Of a DNA stretch of 64,000 nucleotides, positions 28,801 to 37,537 are shown in pieces. Within the stretch, counting starts at the first letter, position 1; every line of letters starts with the position of its first letter. The position numbers and the translations under genes are program-made. The stretch spans positions 4,154,001 through 4,218,000 of the forward strand of contig NZ_AP025592.1 of NCBI RefSeq assembly GCF_023169965.1, given 5' to 3'. The notes under the pieces were generated by a model. It ran no database searches and was not told the DNA's origin. It saw nothing but the letters and a program-made list of their open reading frames with translations. This stretch comes from Anaeromyxobacter paludicola. GTDB taxonomy: Bacteria > Myxococcota > Myxococcia > Myxococcales > Anaeromyxobacteraceae.

Positions 28801-30470
28801 AGGTCTACCCCTGGATCGCGAAGACCCGGCACTCCACCGCCGGCGTGGGGCTCATCTCGCCGCCGCCGCACCACGACATCTACTCGATCGAGGACCTGGC
28901 GCAGCTCATCCACGACCTCAAGAACGCCAACCACCAGGCCCGCATCTCGGTGAAGCTGGTGGCCGAGGTCGGCGTGGGCACCATCGCCGCCGGCGTCGCC
29001 AAGGCGCACGCCGACGTGGTGCTCATCTCGGGCTACGACGGCGGCACCGGCGCCTCGCCGCTCACCTCCATCAAGCACGCCGGCATCCCCTGGGAGCTCG
29101 GGCTCGCCGAGACCCACCAGGTGCTGGTGATGAACAACCTCCGCAGCCGCATCGCGGTGGAGTGCGACGGCCAGCTCAAGACCGGCCGCGACGTGGTCAT
29201 CGCCGCCCTGCTCGGCGCCGAGGAGTTCGGCTTCGCCACCGCGCCGCTGGTGGTCATGGGCTGCGTGATGATGCGCAAGTGCCACCTCAACACCTGCCCG
29301 GTGGGCGTGGCCACGCAGGACCCGCTCCTGCGCAAGCGCTTCACCGGCGATCCGGCCCACGTGGTCAACTTCATGCGCTTCATGGCGCAGGAGGTCCGCG
29401 AGTACATGGCCGAGCTCGGCTACCGCACCATCGACGAGATGGTGGGGCGCTCCGAGCGGCTCGAGATGCGGCGCGCCGTCGAGCACTGGAAGGCGCGCAA
29501 CCTCGACTTCTCGCGCATCCTCTTCAAGCCCACCGTGCCGAAGCACTACGGGCGGACCTGCCAGATCCCGCAGGACCACGGGCTCGACGAGGCGCTCGAC
29601 ACCACCACGCTCCTCGAGCTCTGCCGCCCGGCGCTCGAGCACGGCAAGCCGGTCCAGGCCACGCTGCCCATCCGCAACGTGAACCGGGTGGTCGGCACCA
29701 TGGTCGGCAGCGAGCTGACCCGCCGCCACGGGCCCGGGGGGCTGCCGGAGGACACCATCCGGCTCCACTTCCAGGGCTCGGCGGGCCAGAGCTTCGGCGC
29801 CTTCATCCCGAAGGGCATGACGCTCACGCTCGAGGGCGACGCCAACGACTACATCGGCAAGGGGCTCTCGGGCGGCAAGCTGGTGGTGTTCCCGCCGCAG
29901 GAGAGCACCTTCGTCGCCGAGGAGAACGTCGTCGTCGGCAACGTGGCCCTCTACGGCGCCACCTCCGGCGAGGCCTTCATCCGCGGCGTGGCCGGCGAGC
30001 GGTTCGCGGTCCGCAACTCCGGCGCCCACGCGGTGGTGGAGGCGGTCGGCGACCACGGCTGCGAGTACATGACCGGCGGCCGGGTGGTGGTGCTCGGGCA
30101 GACCGGGCGCAACTTCGCCGCCGGCATGTCGGGCGGCATCGCCTACGTGGTGGACGAGGACGGCCTCTTCGCGAAGCGCTGCAATCGCGAGCTGGTCGGG
30201 CTCTCCCGGATGGAGGACGAGGCCGAGATCGCCTTCGTGAAGGGGCTCGTGTCCAAGCACGCGCTCTTCACCGGCTCGACCCGCGCCCGCGCCGTCCTGG
30301 AGGCCTGGGACGAGTGGCTCCCGCGCATCGTGCGGGTGATGCCGAACGACTACCGGAGGGTCCTCGAGGCGCAGGCCAGGATGCGCGAGAAGGGGCTCTC
30401 GCCGGAGGAGGCCGAGATGGCCGCCTTCGAGGAAAACACGCACGACGCGATGCGGGTGGGTGGGAACTAG
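25839..30470 (+). CDS. gltB: Glutamate synthase (NADPH) large subunit
   Basis: 1543 aa. I chose the ATG at 25839 because AAGGTGAG precedes it; ATG 25824 is also in frame. A short propeptide ends before Cys22 (DSCGFGF), the nucleophile of the glutamine amidotransferase domain (about 22-425). The central domain, the FMN barrel (about 835-1215, [16 protein letters not shown] and [13 protein letters not shown]) and the 3Fe-4S site [13 protein letters not shown] (about 1141-1153) follow, then the C-terminal beta-helix (GXXGXXXG repeats, about 1290-1490). It makes two glutamates from glutamine and 2-oxoglutarate with GltD. gltD starts 3 bp after its stop codon. Confidence 0.97.
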   Translation: MTQTGYPQKQGLYDPQNEKDSCGFGFVVDLQARRSHAIVQKAIQVLVNLEHRGAAGSEKNSGDGAGLLIQIPHRFLEQELAKQGVALPEPGAYGVGMVFLPRDPASRRACEQRFEQVVREEGQEVLCWRDVPTDNGTLGQTARASQPVVRQLFVRPGALGGALGAAQDGLGFERKLYVIRRLVEKAVSRSAIPGRDAFYVPSLSARTLVYKGMLNATQLASFFPDLSDPAMDSALGMVHSRFSTNTFPSWSRAHPYRFISHNGEINTLRGNINWMHARQSMVSSRLFGEDLKKVLTVVDTEGSDSAMFDNVLELLALSGRSLPHAMMMMVPEPWSRHESMSPEKRAFYEFHSCLMEPWDGPASIAFTDGSCIGAVLDRNGLRPSRYYVTKDDMVVMASEVGVLDLPPERILKKGRLQPGRMFLVDLDQKRIVSDDEVKHKVATAHPYRQWLDENLVDLSDLPPPPSVIEPDHETVLRRQEAFGYTAEDVRMLITPMATSATEPIGSMGTDTPPAVLSQKPQLLYNYFQQLFAQVTNPPVDAIREELIMAVDTAIGPEGNLLEPGPASARQIGLPSPVLRNEELEKFRQLDGGAASHGFKSITLPALFKVKDGGAGLRKALEDLRWTCSEAIAEGHNLIILSDRGLDEESAPIPALLAVAAVQHHLLREGSRTRVGLVLETGEPREVHQFALLIGYGASAVNPYLAFETIHDQIRLGMIQGVDAEAAEKKYVKAINKGIVKVCSKMGISTIQSYHGAQVFEAVGLNQDFVDEYFTWTATRIGGVGIDVVAKEVKLRHDRAYPPKRPIVHKQLGTGGQYQYRADGEQHLFNAETIHKLQFACRTGSYEVFKEYSGLVNGISTGLATLRGLMDFVPPPKPVPIEEVEPVEAIMRRFKTGAMSYGSISKEAHETLAIAMNRIGGKSNTGEGGEDPARYQREPNGDSKNSAIKQVASGRFGVTSHYLVNAKELQIKMAQGAKPGEGGQLPGTKVYPWIAKTRHSTAGVGLISPPPHHDIYSIEDLAQLIHDLKNANHQARISVKLVAEVGVGTIAAGVAKAHADVVLISGYDGGTGASPLTSIKHAGIPWELGLAETHQVLVMNNLRSRIAVECDGQLKTGRDVVIAALLGAEEFGFATAPLVVMGCVMMRKCHLNTCPVGVATQDPLLRKRFTGDPAHVVNFMRFMAQEVREYMAELGYRTIDEMVGRSERLEMRRAVEHWKARNLDFSRILFKPTVPKHYGRTCQIPQDHGLDEALDTTTLLELCRPALEHGKPVQATLPIRNVNRVVGTMVGSELTRRHGPGGLPEDTIRLHFQGSAGQSFGAFIPKGMTLTLEGDANDYIGKGLSGGKLVVFPPQESTFVAEENVVVGNVALYGATSGEAFIRGVAGERFAVRNSGAHAVVEAVGDHGCEYMTGGRVVVLGQTGRNFAAGMSGGIAYVVDEDGLFAKRCNRELVGLSRMEDEAEIAFVKGLVSKHALFTGSTRARAVLEAWDEWLPRIVRVMPNDYRRVLEAQARMREKGLSPEEAEMAAFEENTHDAMRVGGN

Positions 30471-30473
30471 ATC

Positions 30474-31961
30474 ATGGGAAAGCCGACCGGATTCATGGAG
30501 TACCAGCGGGAGGCCGCCCACGTGCGCCCGCCGACGGAGCGCGTGAAGGACTGGAGCGAGGCCCACCCGCCGTACGCCGAGGAGACCCTCCGCACCCAGG
30601 CGGCCCGCTGCATGGACTGCGGCGTGCCCTTCTGCCACACCGGCGTGCTCATCGGCGGGATGGCCTCCGGCTGCCCGGTGAACAACCTCATCCCGGAGTG
30701 GAACGACCTCGTCTTCCGCGGCCAGTGGCGCGAGGCGCTCATCCGGCTCCACAAGACCAACAACTTCCCCGAGTTCACCGGGCGCGTCTGCCCGGCGCCC
30801 TGCGAGGGGAGCTGCACGGTGGGGCTCGACGGCGATCCCGTCACCATCAAGAACATCGAGGTCAGCATCATCGACCGCGCCTTCGAGGAGGGCTGGGTGC
30901 GGGCCGAGCCGCCGCAGGCGCGCACCGGCAAGCGGGTGGCGGTGGTGGGCTCCGGCCCCGCCGGCCTCGCCTGCGCCGCCCAGCTCAACCGGGCCGGGCA
31001 CATGGTGACCGTGTTCGAGCGCGCCGACCGGATCGGCGGCCTGCTCATGTACGGCATCCCGAACATGAAGCTCGACAAGGGCGTGGTGGAGCGGCGCGTC
31101 CGGCTGATGGCCGACGAGGGCGTGCGCTTCATCACCGGGACCGAGGTGGGCAAGTCCTTCGCGGCGAGCCGGCTCCTCTCCGACTTCGACGCCGCCGTCC
31201 TCTGCGGCGGGGCCACCCAGGCCCGCGACCTCCAGGTGGACGGCCGCGGCCTCCTGGGCATCCACCTCGCGATGGAGTTCCTCGCCGCCAACACCAAGAG
31301 CCTCCTCGACTCGAGGCACGCCGACGGCGCGTACATCAGCGCCAAGGGCAAGCACGTCATCGTGATCGGCGGCGGCGACACCGGCACCGACTGCGTCGGC
31401 ACCTCGCTCCGCCACGGCGCCGCCAGCGTGACGCAGCTCGAGATCATGCCCCGCCCGCCCGACAAGCGCGCGCCCGGCAACCCGTGGCCGCAGTGGCCCA
31501 AGGTCTACAAGATGGACTACGGCCAGGAGGAGGCCGCCGCGCTCTTCGGGGCCGACCCGCGCCAGTACCTCGTCAACACCCGCCGCTTCGCGGGCGACGA
31601 GGCGGGCCGCGTGAAGGCCATCGAGGTCTTCGACGTGGAGTGGGCCAAGGACGAGAAGGGCCGCTTCGTGCCGAAGGAGAAGCCGGGCACCGCGCGCACC
31701 CTCCCGGCCGACCTGGTCCTGCTCGCCCTCGGCTTCGTGGGCCCCGAGAAGGGCGGCATGCTCGCCGAGCTCGGCGTGAAGCTCGACGAGCGCGGCAACG
31801 TCTGGACCGACGCCGAGAAGATGACGAGCGTCCCCGGCGTGTTCTCCGCCGGTGACATGTCCCGCGGCCAGTCGCTCGTGGTCTGGGCCATCAACGAGGG
31901 GCGCAAGGCCGCCCGCGGCGTGGACAAGTACCTCATGTACGGGGAGACGGTGCTGCCGTAG
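30474..31961 (+). CDS. gltD: Glutamate synthase (NADPH) small subunit
   Basis: 495 aa. An N-terminal ferredoxin-like domain has CMDCGVPFC (Cys46, 49, 54) and CPAPCEGSC, which bind 4Fe-4S clusters. The FAD site is [18 protein letters not shown] (about 152-169) and the NADPH site is [13 protein letters not shown] (about 298-310). A second FAD motif near the C terminus ends in [18 protein letters not shown]. The subunit takes electrons from NADPH and passes them to GltB. A perfect 13-bp hairpin 29 bp downstream probably ends the transcript. Confidence 0.97.
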   Translation: MGKPTGFMEYQREAAHVRPPTERVKDWSEAHPPYAEETLRTQAARCMDCGVPFCHTGVLIGGMASGCPVNNLIPEWNDLVFRGQWREALIRLHKTNNFPEFTGRVCPAPCEGSCTVGLDGDPVTIKNIEVSIIDRAFEEGWVRAEPPQARTGKRVAVVGSGPAGLACAAQLNRAGHMVTVFERADRIGGLLMYGIPNMKLDKGVVERRVRLMADEGVRFITGTEVGKSFAASRLLSDFDAAVLCGGATQARDLQVDGRGLLGIHLAMEFLAANTKSLLDSRHADGAYISAKGKHVIVIGGGDTGTDCVGTSLRHGAASVTQLEIMPRPPDKRAPGNPWPQWPKVYKMDYGQEEAAALFGADPRQYLVNTRRFAGDEAGRVKAIEVFDVEWAKDEKGRFVPKEKPGTARTLPADLVLLALGFVGPEKGGMLAELGVKLDERGNVWTDAEKMTSVPGVFSAGDMSRGQSLVVWAINEGRKAARGVDKYLMYGETVLP

Positions 31962-31985
31962 GCGGCGCCCTCGACGCTCCGCGGT

Positions 31986-32435
31986 TCACGGGCCGCGCTC
32001 CGGGCTTCCGGAGCGCGGCCGGACGGCGAGGAGCCCGGTCGACCAGAGCGCGGTCCGCTCGTCGATCCGGTCGCGCACGAGGGCGTGCAGCCCCCACAGC
32101 ATCGCTACCGCCAGGAGCGCGGAGACGAGCCGCCCCAGCGCCTCGTGCACGCCGAAGAGCGCGTAGAGCCAGGAGACGGACCAGGGATAGGCGGGGAGCT
32201 CCGTCTCGACGTAGCCGGGCCCGTCACCGGCCCAGTCGATCTGCGGGTAGAGGAGCCGGTGGCCGCCCTCGGCGAAGTTGCGCGCCATCGCGGCCGTGTC
32301 GCACTCGCGCCAGGAGCCGAACCCGAGCAGCGGCGCGTCGAGGTGCCAGAGCCGCACGGCGAGGCCGAGCGCGAGGAGCGCGAGGAGCGCGGCCCGGCTC
32401 GCCCACGGTGGAGTGCGTGCGCCGGGCTGGGACAT
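31986..32435 (-). pseudogene. Truncated GT39/ArnT-like membrane glycosyltransferase remnant
   Basis: 149 codons from an ATG at 32435. The N terminus (first helix about 13-29; then WHLDAPLLGFGSWRECDTAAMARNF) is typical of the start of dolichol-phosphate-mannose-type glycosyltransferases, with the acidic residue of the first periplasmic loop. Two more hydrophobic stretches follow (about 75-85 and 98-115). Family members have about 450 to 600 residues, so two thirds are missing. The frame ends in PRSGSPERGP, encoded by the gltBD hairpin itself, which shows that the end is not original. Most likely a deletion remnant; a real short protein is less likely. Confidence 0.6.
31991..32020 (+). terminator. 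Hairpin terminator candidate after gltBD
   Basis: A perfect 13-bp inverted repeat (GGCCGCGCTCCGG and its complement) encloses a GCTT loop. There is no T-tract, so it is a strong hairpin but not a textbook intrinsic terminator. It overlaps the 3' end of the opposing truncated glycosyltransferase ORF. Confidence 0.65.
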
Positions 32436-32638
32436 GGCGCGGCAAGCTACGCGCCGGTGGCCGCCCGGACCGTCCTGATTCCGGGTGGCTGCGAGCGTCG
32501 CGGGGGGGGGGCGCGGCGCCCCGGGTCGCGGCCGGGCATCGAGCCGACCCGCCGACCCCGGGTCGCTCCGAAGAGGAAGAACGCCGTCGCGCCTGCTATG
32601 CTCGCGGGGGGTAGGCGAGGGGGCCGCCGAGGGGACGC
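32436..32638. other. Intergenic region with a G10 tract
   Basis: 203 bp between the divergent glycosyltransferase remnant and the binding-protein gene. It has a run of ten G (32502-32511) and an extended -10 element near its right end. No RNA gene was recognised. Confidence 0.4.
32594..32602 (+). promoter_or_regulatory. Extended -10 promoter candidate for the binding-protein/kinase operon
   Basis: TGCTATGCT contains the TGN extension directly before TATGCT. There is no matching -35, as is common for extended -10 promoters. Transcription would start near 32609, 30 nt before the ATG, which has GAGGGG 5 nt upstream. Confidence 0.4.
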
Positions 32639-33676
32639 ATGACCCTGGCATCGGGAGAGCGGGGCAGTCCGGCGCGCCGCCTGGCGACGCTGGCCCTCGT
32701 CCTGCTCGCCGCCTGCCGGCCCGGCCCGCCGCCGTCGCGCCCGCTGGTGCTCGGCGCGCCCACGCTCCCCTCGCTGGGGCTCCTCGACGTCGCCCGCTTC
32801 GGCGGGGAGCGGGGCCGCGCCGGCGCGCGCGTCGAGCGGCGCGCCTACCAGAGCGGACGGGCCGCCCTCGACGCCCTGCTGGCGGGCCAGGTGGACCTGG
32901 CCGCCTGCTACGACATGGCGTTCGTGGTCGCCGCGCTCTCCCACCCCGAGCTCCGCGTCCTCACCTCGCTCCACCACGCCTCGGCCGGCACCGTGATCGT
33001 GACCCGGCGGGGCGGCGGCGTCGCGCGGCCGGAGGACCTGCGCGGCCGGCGGGTCGGCGTGCCGCGGGACACGAGCGCCGACTTCTTCCTCGAGACGCTG
33101 CTCAGGTTCGCCGGCGTGCCGACCGGCGAGGTCGAGCGGGTGGATCTCGCGCCCGAGGCGGCCGCGGCCGCGCTGGCCCGCGGCGAGGTGGCGGCGGTGG
33201 CGATCTGGTACCCCCAGGCGCGCAAGGTCCGGGAGGCGCTCCCTCCCGGCGAGGCGCTCGAGATCACCTCCGACGTCCACACCGAGGTCTCGATGCTGGT
33301 CGTCCGCGCCGACGTGCTGGCGGCCCGGGACGCCGAGGTGCGCGCGGTGGTCCGCGCCCTCTCGGAGGCGGAGTGGCTGGTTCAGCGGCGGCCCGACGAG
33401 GCCTTCGCGGCGCTCCGCCGCGCCTTCCCGGGGGAGCGGGAGGACGACCTGCGCGAGGACTGGGCCCGGGCCCGCCCCGAGCTCGGGCTGCGCAACGCGA
33501 TGCTGGCGGTGCTGGAGCGGGAGGCGCGCTGGGTGCTGCGCGAGCGCGGCCGGCCCGGTCCCGGCCCCGACTTCCGCGAGCTCTTCGCGCAGGGCCCGCT
33601 CACGGCGGCCGACCCGGAGGCGGTGACCGTCTACCCGGCGCTGCCGCCGCCGCTCGAGGAGGGCGACGCCCCGTGA
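32639..33676 (+). CDS. ABC-type substrate-binding lipoprotein (NMT1/SsuA-like)
   Basis: 345 aa. The signal peptide ends in the lipobox LLAAC with Cys26. The mature protein has the type II periplasmic-binding fold pattern of the nitrate/sulfonate/thiamine-precursor group: ALLAGQVDLAACYDMAFVVA (about 80-99), RGRRVGVPRDTSADFFLETLL (hinge and second lobe) and ARGEVAAVAIWYPQA. Such proteins normally serve an ABC permease and ATPase, but none is encoded beside it. Instead its stop codon overlaps the start of a histidine kinase gene, so it may present the ligand to that kinase. Ligand unknown. Confidence 0.82.
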   Translation: MTLASGERGSPARRLATLALVLLAACRPGPPPSRPLVLGAPTLPSLGLLDVARFGGERGRAGARVERRAYQSGRAALDALLAGQVDLAACYDMAFVVAALSHPELRVLTSLHHASAGTVIVTRRGGGVARPEDLRGRRVGVPRDTSADFFLETLLRFAGVPTGEVERVDLAPEAAAAALARGEVAAVAIWYPQARKVREALPPGEALEITSDVHTEVSMLVVRADVLAARDAEVRAVVRALSEAEWLVQRRPDEAFAALRRAFPGEREDDLREDWARARPELGLRNAMLAVLEREARWVLRERGRPGPGPDFRELFAQGPLTAADPEAVTVYPALPPPLEEGDAP

Positions 33677-35178
33677 GCCTCCGGCGCACCCTGGTCGTCC
33701 CCCAGCTGCTCCTCGGGGGCATCGCCCTCCTCGGCCTCGCCGGCATGGCGGTCGAGTCCTCCCGGCAGCTCGAGGTGCTGCAGCGGCGGGCGCACCAGGT
33801 CCGGACCGAGACGCAGCTCGTGGCCCGCCTGCAGGAGCTCTCGGGCATCTCCGAGCGGGCCACCCAGGCCTACCGCTTCGACCCGCGTCCGGAGCGGCTC
33901 GACGCCATCGAGCACGCCGAGCTCGAGACGGAGCAGATCGAGGCCGCCCTCGCCCGGCTCCCGAGCGGCTACCGGACCGCCGAGATCTGGGGCGAGTGCC
34001 TCGCGGCGCGCCAGGTCCAGTCGTCGCTCCGGAACGACCTGCTCCGGACGGTGAAGGAGGGCGACGAGGCGCTCATCGGAGGCCGGTTCGAGAAGTGGGT
34101 GATGGCGACCGACCTCTCGAGCGCGGTGCTGGCCGACCTCGCCGCGCTCACGAGCCGCCAGCTCGACACGGCGGTGGACCAGATCGACGCGCGGCGGTCC
34201 CGGGTGGTGTGGCTGCTCGGGACCTTGCTCGGCACGAGCGCGCTCCTCACCCTCGCCTACTCGCTCTTCGTGAGCCGCGAGGTGGTCCGGCCCCTGCGCG
34301 GCATGACCGCCACCGCCGAGCGGATCGCGCGCGAGGAGGTGGTCCTGCCGGTGCCGGGGCGGGGGCGGCGGGACGAGATCGGCGTCCTCGCCGAGGCGTT
34401 CGAGCGGATGACCGGCCACCTCTTCCGGGCCCGGGCCCGGCTCGAGGGCGCGGTCAAGGCGCGCGACGAGTTCCTCTCCATCGCCTCCCACGAGCTGCGC
34501 ACGCCGCTCACCTCGCTCGAGCTGCAGCTCGCGCTCCTGCAGCGGCGCGCCCTCGCCTCCGAGCCGGGCGACGAGCGCGCCCGGAGCGGGCTCGAGTCGG
34601 CCCTCCGGCAGGTCCGGCGGCTGGAGCGGCTCGTGGGGGAGCTGCTCGACGTGAGCCGGATCCAGGCCGGCAAGCTGCAGCTCGCGCGCGAGCGGGTGGA
34701 CCTCGGGGAGGTGGCCCGCGCGGTGGCGGCCCGCTTCGCGGCGGAGCTCGAGCGGAGCGGGATCGCCCTCGACGTCGTGGTCGAGCCGGGCGTGGTCGGC
34801 GAGTGGGACGGCGAGCGGCTCGACCGGGTGGTGAGCAACCTGCTCGCGAACGCCATCAAGTACGCCCCCGGCGGCGCGGCGACGCTCCGCGTGGACCGGC
34901 TGCCGGACGGCCGCGGGCGGCTGCAGCTCCAGGACGACGGGCCGGGGATCCCGCCCGAGGTCCAGGAGCGCATCTTCGAGCGCTTCGAGCGGGCCGACGG
35001 CCGGCGCGGCATCGCCGGGCTCGGCCTGGGGCTCTACATCGTGCGCCAGATCGTCGAGGCGCACGGCGGGAGCGTGGCGGTGCGGAGCGCGCCGGGCCAG
35101 GGCGCCACCTTCGTCGTGGAGCTGCCCGCCGCCGCCTGCGGGCAGGTGAGCGAGGGCGGGGGCGGCGCGCCGGCCTGA
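33673..35178 (+). CDS. Membrane sensor histidine kinase, partner of the upstream binding protein
   Basis: 501 aa, GTG start overlapping the preceding stop (GTGA). TM1 (about 7-26), a 150-residue helical periplasmic domain (about 28-177, CHASE3-like in appearance), TM2 (about 178-200) and a HAMP domain (about 201-255) come before the kinase core. The phospho-accepting site is SIASHELRTPL with His273; N box LLANAIKYA, G1 DDGPGIP and G2 GLGLGLYIV are intact. No response regulator gene is adjacent, so its output partner must be encoded elsewhere. It converges with the OFA transporter gene, with a 1-bp gap. Confidence 0.9.
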   Translation: MSLRRTLVVPQLLLGGIALLGLAGMAVESSRQLEVLQRRAHQVRTETQLVARLQELSGISERATQAYRFDPRPERLDAIEHAELETEQIEAALARLPSGYRTAEIWGECLAARQVQSSLRNDLLRTVKEGDEALIGGRFEKWVMATDLSSAVLADLAALTSRQLDTAVDQIDARRSRVVWLLGTLLGTSALLTLAYSLFVSREVVRPLRGMTATAERIAREEVVLPVPGRGRRDEIGVLAEAFERMTGHLFRARARLEGAVKARDEFLSIASHELRTPLTSLELQLALLQRRALASEPGDERARSGLESALRQVRRLERLVGELLDVSRIQAGKLQLARERVDLGEVARAVAARFAAELERSGIALDVVVEPGVVGEWDGERLDRVVSNLLANAIKYAPGGAATLRVDRLPDGRGRLQLQDDGPGIPPEVQERIFERFERADGRRGIAGLGLGLYIVRQIVEAHGGSVAVRSAPGQGATFVVELPAAACGQVSEGGGGAPA

Positions 35179-35179
35179 T

Positions 35180-36517
35180 TCAGCTCGCCCGCGCGCCCCG
35201 GTGGTGCAGGTGCAGCGCCTCCCCCCAGGCCTCGCCCGCGCGCCGGGCCCCCGGCTTGCGCGTGACGAGCGGCAGCAGGGTGGCCGCGAGCAGCAGCCCC
35301 CCGATCCACGGCAGCGCGCCGGAGAAGCTCCCGGTGTGGTCCTTCACCAGGGCCACGAAGATCGGGCCGACGATCCCGCCCACGCCCCAGGCGAGCAGGA
35401 TCCAGCCGTAGTTCACGCCCATGTACTTCGTGCCGAAGTAGTCGGCGGTGAAGGAGGGCATGGTCCCGAAGCCGCCGCCGTAGCAGAGCAGCACCACCGC
35501 GAAGAGGATGGTGACGATCGCGAGGGAGTGGATGCCGCCCACCAGGAAGAAGATGAGCACCTGCGAGCCGTAGATGAGCAGGTAGGCGAGGTTCCGGCCG
35601 ATGCGGTCCGAGACCGCGCCCCAGAAGAAGCGGCCGAGCCCGTTGAAGAGGGCGATGAAGCCGTAGATGGCGAGCGCCACGCCGGGGCTGGCGCCGGTGA
35701 GCTCGCGCATGATCGGCACCGCGTTGGAGATGAAGAGGATGCCGGCGGTGACGTTCAGGAAGAGCATGAACCAGAGGGCGTAGAACTGCGGCGTGCGCGC
35801 CGCCTCCGACGGCGGGTAGTCGCGCCCCTGCGCGGCGGCCGCGGCGACGGCCCCCGGGCGGGCGAAGCCGGCCGGCGGGTTGCGGACGAGGAGGGCGCAG
35901 GCGCCTCCCAGCAGGAGGTAGACCACCCCCGACCAGAGGAAGGTCTGCATGATGGTGGAGACCGCGTCCGGCGTCATCGCCGCCTCGACGCCGCGCGCCC
36001 GCTCCGCGAGCACCGCGCCGGCCTGGCGGGAGGCGGCCGAGAAGGAGGGGATGGCCTTGAGGAGGTTGTTGTAGAAGAACGCGCCCAGGCCGAACCCCAT
36101 CACCACCATGCCGCTGCCGAGGCCGCGCTTGTCGGGGAACCACTTCGTCACCACGGCCACCGGCGTGATGTAGGCCATGCCGAGCCCGATCCCGCCGACG
36201 AGGCCGTAGGTCAGGTAGATCCACCAGGCGCCGAGGGAGGTGGTGAGGAGCCCGGCGAGGATGTTGCCCACGCCCCAGAGCGCCACCCCGGTGACGGTGG
36301 GCCAGCGCGGCCCGGCGCGGTCCTGCCACCGCCCGCCGACGATGGCCCCCACGCCCAGGAAGAAGATGGCCAGGGCGAAGGTCCAGGTGGTGGTGGTGTT
36401 GCTCCAGCGGAAGCTGGCGATGAGCGGCTGGGTGAAGAGGCTCCACGAGTAGACCGTCCCCAGGCAGATCATGGTGATGGTCCCGGCCAAGGCGATGAGC
36501 CAGCGGTTGTTCGTCAC
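35180..36517 (-). CDS. OFA-family (oxalate/formate antiporter-like) MFS transporter
   Basis: 445 aa, GTG start with GGGGGA upstream. About twelve membrane helices. Family features include MICLGTVYSWSLFTQPL in helix 1, FFLGVGAIVGGRWQDRAGPR in the first conserved loop and YGLVGGIGLGMAYITPVAVV. OFA members move oxalate, formate, lactate or related monocarboxylates. Being last in an operon that begins with a formate channel and contains a formate dehydrogenase, formate or a related organic acid is a reasonable guess, but sequence alone does not fix the substrate. It lies 12 bp after moaA. Confidence 0.85.
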   Translation of the reverse strand: MTNNRWLIALAGTITMICLGTVYSWSLFTQPLIASFRWSNTTTTWTFALAIFFLGVGAIVGGRWQDRAGPRWPTVTGVALWGVGNILAGLLTTSLGAWWIYLTYGLVGGIGLGMAYITPVAVVTKWFPDKRGLGSGMVVMGFGLGAFFYNNLLKAIPSFSAASRQAGAVLAERARGVEAAMTPDAVSTIMQTFLWSGVVYLLLGGACALLVRNPPAGFARPGAVAAAAAQGRDYPPSEAARTPQFYALWFMLFLNVTAGILFISNAVPIMRELTGASPGVALAIYGFIALFNGLGRFFWGAVSDRIGRNLAYLLIYGSQVLIFFLVGGIHSLAIVTILFAVVLLCYGGGFGTMPSFTADYFGTKYMGVNYGWILLAWGVGGIVGPIFVALVKDHTGSFSGALPWIGGLLLAATLLPLVTRKPGARRAGEAWGEALHLHHRGARAS

Positions 36518-36529
36518 GGTACGTCCCCC

Positions 36530-37537
36530 CTATCCCCCGATGCCCCGCATCGGCAGCAGCACCAGCCGCGCGGGGTCGTCCATGTGGTGGCGCGGCTCCT
36601 TGCGCCAGAGCGCGCCGCGGACCCGGTCCTCCAGGAGCGCGTCGCTCGCGCCCTCGCGCAGGAGCTGGCGCAGCGGCACGCGCTCGTGGCCGCCCAGGCA
36701 GGCCTGGAAGGCCCCGTCGGCGGAGATCCGGGCGCGGTTGCAGGAGGCGCAGAAGTTCTCGGTGAGGGCGCCGATGAAGCCGACGAGCCCGCCCGCCCCG
36801 TCGGCGCAGCGGCCGCGCAGGTAGCGCGCCGGCCCCCAGCCGCGCGCCGGGTCGGGCGAGAGCGCCACCCCGGCCTCGCCCAGGCGGCGCTCCACCTCGG
36901 CGCTCGGCACCGGGCGTCCGGACCCGAAGGGCATGAGCTCGATGAAGCGCGGGGTGGCGCCGCGGCTCCAGGCGTGGCGCGTGAGCGCCGCGAGCTCCCC
37001 GTCGTTCACGCCGCCCATCACCACCGTGTTCACCTTCAGCGCGGCGAAGCCCTCGGCCGCGGCGGCGTCGAGCCCGGCGAGCACGTCTGCGAGCCGCGCC
37101 CCCCGGCCGCTGACGCGCTCGAGCATCGCCGGGTCGAGCGTGTCGAGCGAGACGTTGACCGCGCCCACCCCGGCGCGGTGGAGCGGACCGGCGAGCTCGG
37201 CGAGCCGGTGGCCGTTCGTGGTGAGGGCCACCTCCTCGATCCCGGGCACCGCGCGCACCGCGGCGGCCACCTCGACCACGTCCCGGCGCAACGTCGGCTC
37301 GCCGCCGGTGAGCCGCACCCGCCGCACGCCGAGCCGGGCGAAGAGCGACACCAGCCGGGCGAGCTCGCCCGCTCCGAGGAGCGCCTCCGGCGCCTCGAGG
37401 CCGGCGGCCGAGCAGTAGTCGCAGCGGAAGTTGCAGCGATCGGTCAGCGAGAGCCGCAGGTAGCGGATCGAGCGTCCCTGCCGGTCCTGGAGGCCGCCGG
37501 GGGAGGGGAGGTCAGGGATGTGCGAGGCCGGGGTCAT
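36530..37537 (-). CDS. moaA: GTP 3',8-cyclase, first step of molybdopterin synthesis
   Basis: 335 aa. The radical-SAM cluster motif is CNFRCDYC (Cys35, 39, 42). The C-terminal second cluster motif is FCASCNRARIS plus a later Cys in FQACLG. GGEPTLRRDVVEV is the SAM-binding block. Molybdenum cofactor is needed by the formate dehydrogenase encoded just upstream in the same operon. The gene overlaps the NrfD-type subunit gene by 26 bp. The C-terminal GG common in MoaA is present at the very end. Confidence 0.95.
   Translation of the reverse strand: MTPASHIPDLPSPGGLQDRQGRSIRYLRLSLTDRCNFRCDYCSAAGLEAPEALLGAGELARLVSLFARLGVRRVRLTGGEPTLRRDVVEVAAAVRAVPGIEEVALTTNGHRLAELAGPLHRAGVGAVNVSLDTLDPAMLERVSGRGARLADVLAGLDAAAAEGFAALKVNTVVMGGVNDGELAALTRHAWSRGATPRFIELMPFGSGRPVPSAEVERRLGEAGVALSPDPARGWGPARYLRGRCADGAGGLVGFIGALTENFCASCNRARISADGAFQACLGGHERVPLRQLLREGASDALLEDRVRGALWRKEPRHHMDDPARLVLLPMRGIGG

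Noticed and set aside
24495-31415. A 2306-codon open frame on the minus strand across gltB
   Set aside because: It is antisense to the fully recognisable gltB and gltD reading frames, has extreme Arg/Gly/Ala/Val composition and no family motif. Long antisense frames are expected at this GC content.
32436-32651. Longer N terminus for the glycosyltransferase remnant, from 32651
   Set aside because: The extra 72 residues are charged low complexity and would overlap the promoter and start of the divergent binding-protein gene; the ATG at 32435 is followed directly by the family-like first helix.
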